DNA of 47,538 bases from Muribaculaceae bacterium (GTDB lineage Bacteria; Bacteroidota; Bacteroidia; Bacteroidales; Muribaculaceae), in assembly GCA_029055345.1 (NCBI GenBank), contig JAIDDJ010000051.1, forward strand, positions 1 through 47,538, written 5' to 3'. The position numbers and the translations under genes are program-made. How positions within the stretch are numbered: the stretch's first letter is position 1; every line of letters starts with the position of its first letter. Below, piece after piece: positions 1 through 8,133 of the stretch. A model generated the notes under the pieces. That model made no database searches. It saw nothing but the letters and a program-made list of their open reading frames with translations, and had not been told where the DNA came from.

Positions 1-104
1 GGATTTATTTCTTGGAATTTTATTTTGGATTTATTTCTTGGAATTTTATTTTGGATTTATTTCTTGGAATTTTATTTTGGATTTATTTCTTGGAATTTTA
101 TTTC
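1..104. repeat. 26-bp tandem repeat, four copies
   Basis: Four head-to-tail copies of a 26-bp AT-rich unit (1-26, 27-52, 53-78, 79-104) beginning GGATTTATTTCTTGG. The copies are identical except for the last base of the fourth. The array starts at the very first base, so it probably continues outside the window. Because 26 is not a multiple of 3, any reading frame through it shifts in each copy, which argues against a protein-coding repeat. Its function is unknown. Confidence 0.95.
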
Positions 105-263
105 AGGATTTTTGACTTCAAAGTTTTAATGTTGGATATTTTTAGATGTATAGTCAAAATTGGTGTGGAATCTATGACTCATAGGCCTATTGATTAAGGG
201 GAGATGGGAGGTTTGGAAAAAATTTGGTTTGAAAAATTTTTCATGAATTTTTTGCGGAAAAAT
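105..263. other. AT-rich intergenic stretch without a gene
   Basis: This lies between the tandem array and the promoter of the first operon. It contains poly-A/T runs and a short GAAAAATTTTTC palindrome near 230-241. I see no convincing coding region, RNA gene or terminator here. An open frame running from the repeat array to about 197 is an accident of base composition. Confidence 0.6.
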
Positions 264-294
264 TTGGAGATATAAAAAAAGTGTTATACCTTTG
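264..294 (+). promoter_or_regulatory. Bacteroidetes-type promoter of the GntR-controlled operon
   Basis: A TTG at 264-266 (preceded by T) is followed after 20 bp by TACCTTTG at 287-294. This matches the phylum's sigma-ABfr consensus (TTG, 19-20 bp, TAnnTTTG). The predicted transcription start, about 7 bp downstream, falls inside the palindrome at 297-318, so a repressor bound there would block initiation. Confidence 0.75.
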
Positions 295-296
295 CG

Positions 297-318
297 GTGT
301 ATTAGAACACTAATACAC
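297..318. promoter_or_regulatory. Perfect palindromic operator, probable GntR (YtrA-type) site
   Basis: GTGTATTAG (297-305) and CTAATACAC (310-318) are perfect 9-bp inverted arms separated by AACA. The site starts 2 bp after the -7 element and covers the predicted transcription start. The operon's fourth gene encodes a GntR/YtrA-type regulator, and YtrA-family repressors commonly bind inverted repeats at their own operon promoter. The assignment of this regulator to this site is inferred from position and symmetry. Confidence 0.75.
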
Positions 319-361
319 TAATTTAATAGTAAACTCAAAGTCTATCTAATTACTTAATAAT

Positions 362-1198
362 ATGTTAAAGATTGAGAACCTCACTTACTCCTATTCAAAG
401 CGAATGGCTTTGATAGAGAACTTCAATATGAATATCGAGCCGGGAAGCGTTTGCGGACTTCTTGGAAAGAACGGTGTCGGCAAGACCACACTCATATACC
501 TGATATGCGGGTTGCTGAAGCCTCAGAGTGGGAAGGTCGATTTTAAAGGATACACTCCCTATGATCGCAAGACATCGTTTCTTGAAGACGTGATGCTCGT
601 TCCCGAGGAGTACGCTCTCCCGAATGTGACTCTCGAGGAATACATCCGTGTCAACGCTCCATTCTATCCGAAATTCGACAAAACGCAACTTGATCATTAT
701 CTCGGAATATTCGAACTGACTCCTGATCTTCATCTCGGTAAACTCTCGATGGGCCAGAAAAAGAAGGCCTTCATCAGTGTGGCAATGGCCTGCAACACAT
801 CGTTGCTACTTCTTGATGAACCGACCAACGGACTCGACATTACATCTAAAAGAAATTTCCGACGTGCCATAGCTGAATGTATGAGCGATGACAAGATTAT
901 TCTGATATCCACTCATCAGGTTTATGACGTCGACAAAATTCTTGATCACGTAGTCATAGCAGACCGTCACGGAGTTCTTCTTGACTCGTCGATCAATGAC
1001 ATCATGGATAAATTCACTTTCAGTTTTACCACTGACAGAGTACGAGCTGAAAACGCATTAATAGCCTTGGAAGTGCCAGGAGGATTCAACATCGCAGAGC
1101 CATTAACTCCGGATTCGCAAGAGACGGATGTCAATCTTGAAACACTGTTCGAGCTCGTTCAATCAAATCAAAACATTAAAAATTTTCATCTTTCATAA
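362..1198 (+). CDS. ABC transporter ATP-binding protein (YtrB-like)
   Basis: This is the nucleotide-binding subunit of an ABC transporter and would energise the permease encoded at 2111-2881. The 278-residue protein has Walker A GKNGVGKT (35-42), signature LSMGQ (128-132), Walker B LLLLDEP (148-154) and the H-loop histidine in STHQ (about 185). The usual Q-loop glutamine region reads VPEEY, so that glutamine appears replaced. A roughly 80-residue C-terminal extension follows the ABC core. It is the first gene after the promoter and operator, and no Shine-Dalgarno is visible. ABC modules paired with a YtrA-type GntR regulator are often linked to cell-envelope stress or peptide-antibiotic response; the substrate here is unknown. 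Confidence 0.9.
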   Translation: MLKIENLTYSYSKRMALIENFNMNIEPGSVCGLLGKNGVGKTTLIYLICGLLKPQSGKVDFKGYTPYDRKTSFLEDVMLVPEEYALPNVTLEEYIRVNAPFYPKFDKTQLDHYLGIFELTPDLHLGKLSMGQKKKAFISVAMACNTSLLLLDEPTNGLDITSKRNFRRAIAECMSDDKIILISTHQVYDVDKILDHVVIADRHGVLLDSSINDIMDKFTFSFTTDRVRAENALIALEVPGGFNIAEPLTPDSQETDVNLETLFELVQSNQNIKNFHLS

Positions 1199-1225
1199 GC
1201 AGATTAACATCTTTAAAAGAAGAGT

Positions 1226-1248
1226 TAAATCTTTTATAAGAAGATTTA
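1226..1248. repeat. Short AT-rich inverted repeat in the operon
   Basis: TAAATCTT (1226-1233) and AAGATTTA (1241-1248) form a perfect 8-bp stem with a 7-nt loop between the ABC ATPase and DUF2807 genes. It could tune read-through or mRNA stability. It has no proper U-tract and low GC content, so I do not call it a terminator. Confidence 0.4.
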
Positions 1249-1307
1249 TTCTTTCAAAATTATAGATCATTCAAGTATACTATCACCACAAATAAAATGT
1301 TAAGACA

Positions 1308-2024
1308 ATGAGAAATAAAATAATCAGCACAATAGCAATATCCGCAATAGGAATCCTTTCCACAAGCTGCATTAAGATAGGTACCAGCCAAAAGGACTAC
1401 GGAGAGGCAGTAACCACTACCGTCAACATCACCGAAGATTTCAACACCATCATAACCAGCGGTATCACCGATATAGAATTTGTACCCGGACCTGTGAGCA
1501 TGACCCTTACCGCACCGGAGAAAATCATTGACAACATCAAAATAGAAGTTCGCAATGGAACTCTATATGTAGAAGAAAAGAAAGGATTTGAAATTAAAAA
1601 TTTTTCCAACAATTTCCAGGCAAAACTGACGGTATCCGCTCCTTCAGTGAGCAAGTTTGAAACTACGGGCATCGGTGATTTCGAAATCAAACGACTTCAC
1701 GAAAAAGAAGTATCACTCATAACAACCGGCACCGGAGATATCAGTCTTCAGACTGCACGATGCACGAAATTGAGCGCTCACGGATCCGGCACGGGAGACA
1801 TAGATATATCGTATTTAAGTTGCGTAGTGGCAGAATGCTCCACTTCCGGAACGGGTGACATTACCTTTACACGACTTGTTGCGGATCGACTCAACGGCAC
1901 CACATCTGGTATCGGCGACATAACGGTGTCAGGTGAATGTAAAGAAGCAACTCTGGAGTCATCAGGAATGGGCGACATCAATCGCAAGGGACTCGAGATA
2001 ATACATTCAGGCAACGAAGACTAA
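1308..2024 (+). CDS. DUF2807 lipoprotein with 20-residue GxGD ladder
   Basis: This is a putative envelope lipoprotein of the DUF2807 (GIN-domain, adhesin-head-like) family. The signal peptide ends in a lipobox-like LSTSC with Cys21, so the protein is probably lipidated. From residue 121 a G-x-G-D motif recurs at 121, 141, 161, 181 and 201 (exactly 20 residues apart) and again at 220, with each copy flanked by T/S-rich beta strands. This is the signature of a right-handed beta-helix or stacked-sheet ladder. A related SGITDIEF segment sits near 51-58. It lies between the ATPase and permease of one ABC transporter, so it may be an accessory or sensor component. Its biochemical role is unknown. 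Confidence 0.85.
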   Translation: MRNKIISTIAISAIGILSTSCIKIGTSQKDYGEAVTTTVNITEDFNTIITSGITDIEFVPGPVSMTLTAPEKIIDNIKIEVRNGTLYVEEKKGFEIKNFSNNFQAKLTVSAPSVSKFETTGIGDFEIKRLHEKEVSLITTGTGDISLQTARCTKLSAHGSGTGDIDISYLSCVVAECSTSGTGDITFTRLVADRLNGTTSGIGDITVSGECKEATLESSGMGDINRKGLEIIHSGNED

Positions 2025-2110
2025 CCTCAAATGAATCATTATCATCTTGAACGAAGCACTATCTTTTTGGATTAAAGCAATACATTAGGGAATATTCTAA
2101 ATAATAAAAA

Positions 2111-2881
2111 ATGGACACGACATATAATAGTCAAATGGAGACAACATTTAGAAAGGGCAACTCACGCCTGTGGGATATCTGCAAGAAACTATATATTGAA
2201 CACCGCAAGACAATTCTGATAACGATATGCGCTTATCTCGGAGGGTGCATGGTAATCGGAATATGGCAAGGAATGTCAGGCTCATTGGCAGAAGATGGTT
2301 CGAAGGTGGCTTATGTATTTATTTCCGGCTTAATATGCGCCGTAGCGGCGAGCCTTACTTTCAATGATCTGTCGACCAAGGAGGGTCGAATAGCCTTCCT
2401 AATGACTCCCGGCACCGCACTCGACAAATTTATGCCACGTGTGATAACAACAGTTATAGGGATGTGCGTTCTTGCTTTCATCGGTTATTACGTATGGATT
2501 ATGACTGATGTTCTTGCATTAGGTCTAAAAACCTCAGTTTGGGTGCCATTGACGTTCTACACTCCACAATTCTGGAGTTCGCAAGAAGAATTTCTTGGAT
2601 TCGCATTATTAGTAAGTTTATTTTTATTCAACGAATCATTATATATTTTTGGAGCGGCCGCCTGGCCCAAAAAATCATTCCTTAAAACGACAGCGATATT
2701 TATCGCCCTACAGATAGTGCTCAATATTATAGCCCTGTTGATATTCAGAAATTTCGATATAAATTATAAGAGCTTGGATGTAGAGCTTTTTGGATGGATT
2801 GCAGTGGGAATCATGCTGGCCATCGACGCAGCCCTAATCTATGCAGCCTATAAGAACATCGAGCGCAAACAGGTAATATAA
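2111..2881 (+). CDS. ABC transporter permease (ABC-2-like membrane protein)
   Basis: This 256-residue integral membrane protein has about six predicted hydrophobic segments: around 34-52, 67-85, 109-130, 158-178, 190-212 and 228-248. A soluble N-terminus of about 30 residues precedes them. The size and pattern fit the membrane subunit partnering the ATPase at 362-1198. A second in-frame Met at residue 9 is a possible alternative start. The gene ends 13 bp before the GntR gene, so the two are surely co-transcribed. I recognise no substrate-specific motif. Confidence 0.8.
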   Translation: MDTTYNSQMETTFRKGNSRLWDICKKLYIEHRKTILITICAYLGGCMVIGIWQGMSGSLAEDGSKVAYVFISGLICAVAASLTFNDLSTKEGRIAFLMTPGTALDKFMPRVITTVIGMCVLAFIGYYVWIMTDVLALGLKTSVWVPLTFYTPQFWSSQEEFLGFALLVSLFLFNESLYIFGAAAWPKKSFLKTTAIFIALQIVLNIIALLIFRNFDINYKSLDVELFGWIAVGIMLAIDAALIYAAYKNIERKQVI

Positions 2882-2882
2882 T

Positions 2883-2889
2883 GGGAGGG
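2883..2889 (+). promoter_or_regulatory. Strong Shine-Dalgarno before the GntR regulator
   Basis: A GGGAGGG tract ends 5 nt before the ATG at 2895. Most genes in this window lack a purine-rich ribosome binding site, so this one stands out and fixes the regulator's start. Confidence 0.6.
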
Positions 2890-2894
2890 ACGTA

Positions 2895-3263
2895 ATGGAA
2901 TTTAATGAAAACAAGCCCATATATCTTCAACTTGCGGACCAGCTGATGAATGAAACCGAACGTTTGAATTTCCAGCCCGGAAGCCGACTGCCCTCTGTGA
3001 GAGATTACGCCTCGCAAACGGGAGTTAACGCCAACACAGTGATGCGCACCTACACATGGCTGCAGCAGGAAGATATAATCTACAATAAGCGTGGAATAGG
3101 ATATTTCTATTGCGATGACGCACAGGAAAAAGTATTCAAGATGCGTCGCAAGCAATTTTTTGAAAAAGAGGTACCCTACTTCATCGAAAGAATGAAAGCG
3201 TTGAGAATCTCATTAAACGACTTGGAAAGATTCATCATGACTCACAAAAGTAATTTACACTGA
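2895..3263 (+). CDS. GntR family transcriptional regulator, YtrA subfamily
   Basis: This 122-residue regulator has an N-terminal winged helix-turn-helix: PIYLQLADQL, then GSRLPSVRDYA, then the recognition region GVNANTVMRTYTWLQ and the wing KRGIGYF at about residues 62-76. A short helical C-terminus of about 45 residues replaces the large effector domain of other GntR classes, which is diagnostic of the YtrA subfamily. It is encoded inside the operon it probably represses; the perfect palindrome at 297-318 is the candidate operator. The ligand is unknown. Relatives often derepress ABC transporters in response to cell-envelope-active compounds. Confidence 0.9.
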   Translation: MEFNENKPIYLQLADQLMNETERLNFQPGSRLPSVRDYASQTGVNANTVMRTYTWLQQEDIIYNKRGIGYFYCDDAQEKVFKMRRKQFFEKEVPYFIERMKALRISLNDLERFIMTHKSNLH

Positions 3264-3284
3264 TACGCCCGTCATAACCAAGTG

Positions 3285-5621
3285 ATGTTGCGAAAATCAA
3301 GTATTTATATGAAAATTAATATAATAACCGGAGTAATACTCATATCGGGAACTGTAATAACAACTTTCGCGCAAGAGCCCGTAGCGACACAAGAACCGGT
3401 GATAACTCAGGAATCCGGTAAAACTCAGAAACCGGTAATTACCCAAGAGCCCGTAATAATCGAAGACACCGACTCGTTGCAGTCGAACTATACAGATTTG
3501 GAGGAATTCGTCATTACTCAGAAGAAAGACATAGTTAAGAGCGATGGCGCCACCCTTACCTACGATCTTGATCAGGATACATCATCGAAGGGCACCAACG
3601 TATTGGATGCATTGCGCAAAGTACCGATGATAAGCGTAGACGGACAAGACAATATCCGCGTAAAAGGCGACTCAAATTTCAGGATATATGTGAATGGCAA
3701 AGAGGAACCCATGCTGACAGCTAATGCGAGTCAGATACTCAAAGCCATGCCTGCGGAATCAGTATCAAAAATAGAGGTAATTGCCGAGCCGGGGGCCAAA
3801 TATGATGCCGAAGGGACCGGAGGAATCATTAATCTCATAACCGAACGTCAGCAGCGCAAGGATGGATATGCCGGAACACTCTCCGCGCAGCTTGGTGCGA
3901 GAAATGAAGGGGTATCAGCATATGGAAGGGTAAAATATGATAAAATCACAGCGGACGCCAACATCAACTATGCTGATAACGCATGGTTGAAGCAAACCAA
4001 TTCCAACACGACAGAGACTACTGCGTATAATTCTGAGAACGCCTATAGGACACTGCAGGAAACCTCGCAGGAAGTATCATTTCATTATCTCGGGGCCGGA
4101 TTGAACCTGTCATGGGAGCCCTCTGACAATAACCTGTTCACTATATCAGGGAATTTCTATCAATTGGGAGGGAAACTATGCGACTTGAATAACGATGTCA
4201 GCACATGGACGAGAGATGGCCAACTGACTTCCCGACTCATTCAAAATGCCGATGGCTCTCTTTCCCATTTAGGAGTAACCGGAAGCGGCAGTTACAAACG
4301 AACGTTCGGCGAAAGGGGGCATCATTTAATCGGCGCATATGCATTCAATTTCGGGAGGCAATCAATGGATTTGAAATATCACAATGACAACAGCCTGAAT
4401 ATGGAAGGGCTCCCTGAATATGAACGAAACTCTTCTTATGGATATAACCGAGAACACACGCTAACAATCGATTATACCATACCATTGTCCAACAGCAAGC
4501 ATATCATAGAAACCGGGACCAAGGGCGTGTTCAGATGGAATACAGCAGATGCCGGCAACTTCACCGGGAACAGCGAGGGAGATTTAATTCCCAATCCAGA
4601 CAATTCTACAGAAACCCGCCAAATCCAGGATATCTATGCGGTTTACGCCTCTTACAGCGGCAACTACGGAAAAATCGCGTTGAAGGCCGGAATACGATAT
4701 GAGCATACATATATGGGAATGGATTTCCTGAAAGGCATTGGAGATGACTACCGGAGACATCTCAACGATGTGGCCCCCAACGCAGCATTGACATATCTGT
4801 TTGGTCCGGCATCTAATCTGCGACTTGCATATCAGATGCGTATCAGCCGCCCATCGCTCGAACAAATGAATCCTTTCCGATTTGAAATCATCCAGAATGA
4901 AGTCAGGATGGGTAATCCTTATCTTGACAGCGAGAAATATCATAACCTTTCGCTCATATATTCAAACTACGGAATAACATTCGGTGGCAATATCGGTCTT
5001 GAGGCCTCACAGTCGAACAACACGATAGAAGAATACGTATATTTCGACAACAACATAAGATACGAGACCTACGCTAATATGGGGCACAGGAGAACGATAG
5101 CCCTGTCTGGGTTCTTCAACTGGAACGTCACACAGCATTTGAGTCTGTCGGTAAACGGAATGGTTGATTTTACAGACATAAAGTCGGGTGACGGAACTCT
5201 TGGCAATCACGGTTGGAATGGCAACTACGGAGCCAATATCAATTACACCGGCCCATGGAAAATGAAATACAGCATCTATGGCGGACAGTCGACAGGTAAT
5301 ATCAGTCTTCAGGGAAAGTGGTACGGATGGTACTACTATGGAATAGGGATAAGCAGGAACTTTCTTAAAAATGATGCACTTACGATAGCTGTTAACGCTT
5401 CCAATTTCTTCGCGAAATACAATCATTACAAAGGAAAGACCTATACCCCCGATCATAGTCAGACAACGAGGGGAAAGAACCCGAGCTGGAATGTAGGGCT
5501 GAGTGTATCGTGGAATTTCGGTCATCTCACAGAGCAGGTGAAACGGACAGAGGCCGACCTGGAGAACATTGACACGAAGCAGAAAGACAAAGGCCAAGGT
5601 GGAAGCGGATTTGGTCTCTAA
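3285..5621 (+). CDS. Outer-membrane beta-barrel family protein with plug domain
   Basis: This is a TonB-receptor-like outer-membrane protein. A signal peptide ending TTFA-Q is followed by five proline-containing hexapeptide repeats. Next comes a plug-like domain (LDALRKVPMISVDGQDNIRVKG ... KIEVIAEPGAKYDAEGTGGIINL, here abbreviated) and about 550 residues of amphipathic beta-strands typical of the PF14905-type barrel. The tail is polar and glycine-rich. The N-terminal CarboxypepD-regulatory-like domain common in this family is missing, and the repeats occupy that place. GTG 3282, ATG 3285 and ATG 3309 are all possible starts; 3309 gives the neatest signal peptide. It follows the GntR gene by about 20 bp and ends at a strong terminator, so it belongs to the ABC operon and could be its outer-membrane arm. 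Confidence 0.85.
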   Translation: MLRKSSIYMKINIITGVILISGTVITTFAQEPVATQEPVITQESGKTQKPVITQEPVIIEDTDSLQSNYTDLEEFVITQKKDIVKSDGATLTYDLDQDTSSKGTNVLDALRKVPMISVDGQDNIRVKGDSNFRIYVNGKEEPMLTANASQILKAMPAESVSKIEVIAEPGAKYDAEGTGGIINLITERQQRKDGYAGTLSAQLGARNEGVSAYGRVKYDKITADANINYADNAWLKQTNSNTTETTAYNSENAYRTLQETSQEVSFHYLGAGLNLSWEPSDNNLFTISGNFYQLGGKLCDLNNDVSTWTRDGQLTSRLIQNADGSLSHLGVTGSGSYKRTFGERGHHLIGAYAFNFGRQSMDLKYHNDNSLNMEGLPEYERNSSYGYNREHTLTIDYTIPLSNSKHIIETGTKGVFRWNTADAGNFTGNSEGDLIPNPDNSTETRQIQDIYAVYASYSGNYGKIALKAGIRYEHTYMGMDFLKGIGDDYRRHLNDVAPNAALTYLFGPASNLRLAYQMRISRPSLEQMNPFRFEIIQNEVRMGNPYLDSEKYHNLSLIYSNYGITFGGNIGLEASQSNNTIEEYVYFDNNIRYETYANMGHRRTIALSGFFNWNVTQHLSLSVNGMVDFTDIKSGDGTLGNHGWNGNYGANINYTGPWKMKYSIYGGQSTGNISLQGKWYGWYYYGIGISRNFLKNDALTIAVNASNFFAKYNHYKGKTYTPDHSQTTRGKNPSWNVGLSVSWNFGHLTEQVKRTEADLENIDTKQKDKGQGGSGFGL
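3372..3461 (+). repeat. Five hexapeptide (QEPVxT) coding repeats
   Basis: Five consecutive 18-bp units encode QEPVAT, QEPVIT, QESGKT, QKPVIT and QEPVII directly after the signal peptide. The copies differ at synonymous and non-synonymous positions, so the array is not a recent duplication. It is likely a flexible periplasmic linker before the plug. Confidence 0.85.
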
Positions 5622-5664
5622 GAACAATCGTCTAACCCCGGAAAAAACTAATTTCTCATACCTG

Positions 5665-5708
5665 AAAAACGCGGGTGGCGCCGTTCAGTCGCCTGCGTTT
5701 TCTTTTTA
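5665..5708 (+). terminator. Rho-independent terminator of the envelope operon
   Basis: AAAACGC-GG (about 5666-5675) pairs with CC-GCGTTTT (5692-5701), and the stem is followed by a T-rich tail (TTTTCTTTTT) to 5708. It lies 44 bp after the outer-membrane protein stop codon and closes the first operon. Confidence 0.8.
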
Positions 5709-5751
5709 GGGACGAAATGGGCTTTGAAAGACTTTGAAAACAAAGAATATA

Positions 5752-5783
5752 TTTGTGCACATCAAAAAGAATTACTATTTTTG
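5752..5783 (+). promoter_or_regulatory. Promoter of ftsY-rimO-menF
   Basis: TTTG at 5752-5755, a 20-bp spacer and TATTTTTG at 5776-5783 match the Bacteroidetes consensus. The predicted transcript starts near 5790, giving a short leader of about 16 nt before the ATG at 5806. Confidence 0.75.
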
Positions 5784-5805
5784 TATATATAAATGATGAC
5801 GCGTT

Positions 5806-6765
5806 ATGTTTAAGAATTTATTTTCAAAGAAAAAGAAAGAGACGCTTGATAACGGTCTTCAAAAGACCAAGGAAGGAGTCTGGAACAAAATATCCAGAGC
5901 CATAGCCGGGAAAAGCAAAGTAGACGAAGAAGTACTTGATAATCTGGAGGAGGCCTTCATAACGAGCGATGTCGGGACAGACACGACTATCAAAATAATA
6001 GAGCGACTTGAGGAAAGAGTAGCCCGCGATAAATATGTAGGGAGTCAGGAACTAAGGCGTCTGTTGGCTGAGGAAATCAGCGATATGCTTCAAAAGCCGG
6101 CCAATGATGAATCACTTGAGGATTTCCAAGTAAAAAAGGGAGGCGATCCATATGTTATCATGGTAGTAGGCGTGAACGGCGTAGGAAAAACTACTACTAT
6201 CGGGAAACTTGCCTATCAATATACCCAAGCAGGGAACAAGGTAATACTCGGCGCGGCAGATACCTTCCGAGCGGCCGCCATAGACCAGCTTGTGATATGG
6301 GGAGAGCGCGTAGGAGTTCCGGTGATAAAGCAGAAGATGGGAAGCGATCCGGCTGCCGTGGCCTTTGACACATTGCAATCGGCCAAGGCTCAGGGAGCCG
6401 ATGTTGTCATCATAGATACTGCAGGCAGGCTTCATAACAAAGTCGGTCTGATGAACGAGCTTACCAAGATTAAGAAAGTGATGCAACGCGTAGTTCCCGA
6501 AGCTCCGCAAGAAATACTATTGGTGCTTGACGGATCCACGGGGCAGAATGCATTTGAACAGGCAAAGCAGTTTGTAGCTGCGACAGAAGTAAATAATCTT
6601 GCCATCACCAAACTCGACGGAACATCAAAAGGAGGAGTAGTAATAGGTATCAGCGACCAGTTCAAGATACCGGTGAAATATATCGGGCTTGGTGAGGGAA
6701 AAGAAGATTTACAGATATTTCATTCAGAAGAATTTGTCAAGTCGCTTTTCGGAGACGCCATTTGA
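5806..6765 (+). CDS. ftsY: Signal recognition particle receptor FtsY
   Basis: FtsY is the SRP-receptor GTPase that docks ribosome-SRP complexes at the inner membrane for co-translational insertion. The 319-residue protein has the NG core: helical N domain about 15-100, P-loop GVNGVGKT (122-129), DTFRAAA (152-158), DTAGR (204-208) and [10 protein letters not shown] (268-277). The acidic A domain of enterobacterial FtsY is absent; only a short basic N-terminus (KKKK) precedes the N domain, as is normal in this phylum. It has its own promoter and is followed by rimO after 29 bp. Identification is certain from the motifs. Confidence 0.98.
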   Translation: MFKNLFSKKKKETLDNGLQKTKEGVWNKISRAIAGKSKVDEEVLDNLEEAFITSDVGTDTTIKIIERLEERVARDKYVGSQELRRLLAEEISDMLQKPANDESLEDFQVKKGGDPYVIMVVGVNGVGKTTTIGKLAYQYTQAGNKVILGAADTFRAAAIDQLVIWGERVGVPVIKQKMGSDPAAVAFDTLQSAKAQGADVVIIDTAGRLHNKVGLMNELTKIKKVMQRVVPEAPQEILLVLDGSTGQNAFEQAKQFVAATEVNNLAITKLDGTSKGGVVIGISDQFKIPVKYIGLGEGKEDLQIFHSEEFVKSLFGDAI

Positions 6766-6794
6766 CATATCAGCCGAACATATCGAAGCGAAAT

Positions 6795-8126
6795 ATGAGT
6801 TTTAAGAAGAACCATATCGACATCATTTCCATGGGTTGTTCCAAAAACCTGATAGATTCCGAGCGGATGATCAGGCGACTGGAAGCAAAGGGCTATACAG
6901 TAAGTCATGATCCAAAGAAGCCAAACGGGGAATATGTCATGGTGAATACATGCGGATTTATAGGGGACGCCAAAGAGGAATCCATCAATATGCTGTTGAA
7001 TCTCGGCAACCTAAAAGCGAAGAAAAAAATCGGTAAAATAGCGGCAATGGGCTGCCTCACGGAAAGATATTTAAAAGAGCTGCAGGCCGAAATTCCGGAA
7101 ATTGACAGGATATATGGAAAATTTGACTGGGACACATTCGTAAACGAGCTTCCTGATCTCAAAGAAAGCGAGCGGCCCAAGGAGTGGGACCGGACATTGA
7201 CGACTCCACCACACAGCGCATATATCAAGATTTCAGAGGGATGCAACAGGTTTTGTGCATTCTGCGCCATTCCATTGATTACAGGACGTCATAAATCTCG
7301 GCCGATTGAAGAAATCCTTGAGGAAGTAGAGGACCTGACAAATCGCGGAGTAAAAGAATTCAATGTCATAGCTCAGGATTTATCAAGCTATGGTAAAGAC
7401 CTATATGGCGAGCATCGGCTTGCGGAGCTTATCAACAGGATGGCAGATATCAATGGTGTAGAATGGATAAGGCTGCACTATGCATATCCGGCAGATTTTC
7501 CGTTGGAGGTGCTTGATGTAATGGCCAAGAGGGAAAACGTCTGCAAGTATCTTGACATAGCCCTGCAGCATATTTCCGACTCCCAATTAAGGAGAATGCG
7601 TCGTCATATTGATAAAAAGGGCACATTGCGTCTACTTAAAGAGATTAGAGAGAGAGTGCCGGGAATAAAAATCCGTACCACACTGATGGTAGGTTTCCCC
7701 GGAGAGACCGAGGAGGATTTCGAGGAGTTGCTTGAGTTCGTCCGCGCCCAACGATTTGACAGGATGGGGGCATTCGCATATTCAGAGGAAGATGACACCT
7801 ATGCTGCATTGAATTATGAAGATGACGTAGACGCAGAAACCAAACAGCGGCGTCTTGACACCTTGATGGCCGAGCAGGAAAAAATATCCGAGGAGCTTGG
7901 AGATAAACAGGTCGGAGAACGAGTGCGTCTGATTGTAGACGAATATGAAGGGAAAACGGCCATCTGCCGCAGTCAATGGGATTCGCCCGAAGTTGACCTT
8001 ACCTATAGGGTGAGCAATACCGATGCGCGTCCGGGTGAAATGATAATGGCTCAAGTCACAGAGGCTATGCCATTTGACTTCATAGCGGAAGAAGACAAGA
8101 CGATAGAATTGGTGATTAACAAGTAA
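6795..8126 (+). CDS. rimO: Ribosomal protein S12 methylthiotransferase RimO
   Basis: RimO is a radical-SAM enzyme that methylthiolates the conserved aspartate of ribosomal protein S12. The N-terminal MTTase domain provides three cluster cysteines at 15 (MGCSKN), 53 (NTCGF) and 87 (GCLTE). The radical-SAM cluster motif CNRFCAFC is at 150-157, and a TRAM domain occupies about the last 65 residues. The frame is open upstream from a TTG overlapping the ftsY stop, but the ATG at 6795 gives the family's usual MxxKKxxIDIISMGCSKN start. It forms an operon with ftsY upstream and menF 7 bp downstream. The 443-residue length is normal. Confidence 0.97.
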   Translation: MSFKKNHIDIISMGCSKNLIDSERMIRRLEAKGYTVSHDPKKPNGEYVMVNTCGFIGDAKEESINMLLNLGNLKAKKKIGKIAAMGCLTERYLKELQAEIPEIDRIYGKFDWDTFVNELPDLKESERPKEWDRTLTTPPHSAYIKISEGCNRFCAFCAIPLITGRHKSRPIEEILEEVEDLTNRGVKEFNVIAQDLSSYGKDLYGEHRLAELINRMADINGVEWIRLHYAYPADFPLEVLDVMAKRENVCKYLDIALQHISDSQLRRMRRHIDKKGTLRLLKEIRERVPGIKIRTTLMVGFPGETEEDFEELLEFVRAQRFDRMGAFAYSEEDDTYAALNYEDDVDAETKQRRLDTLMAEQEKISEELGDKQVGERVRLIVDEYEGKTAICRSQWDSPEVDLTYRVSNTDARPGEMIMAQVTEAMPFDFIAEEDKTIELVINK

Positions 8127-8133
8127 CCGGATA

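Noticed and set aside
12-197. Open frame of 61 codons at the left edge
   Set aside because: It runs through the 26-bp tandem repeat, reading each copy in a different frame. The product is low-complexity aromatic sequence, and no promoter or ribosome binding site precedes it.
6762-6794. TTG start of rimO overlapping the ftsY stop
   Set aside because: ATG 6795 gives the conserved family N-terminus, and the extra 11 residues match nothing expected. The same reasoning rejects TTG 36992 (Crp-like), GTG 41046 (DUF1846) and TTG 44397 (CotH).
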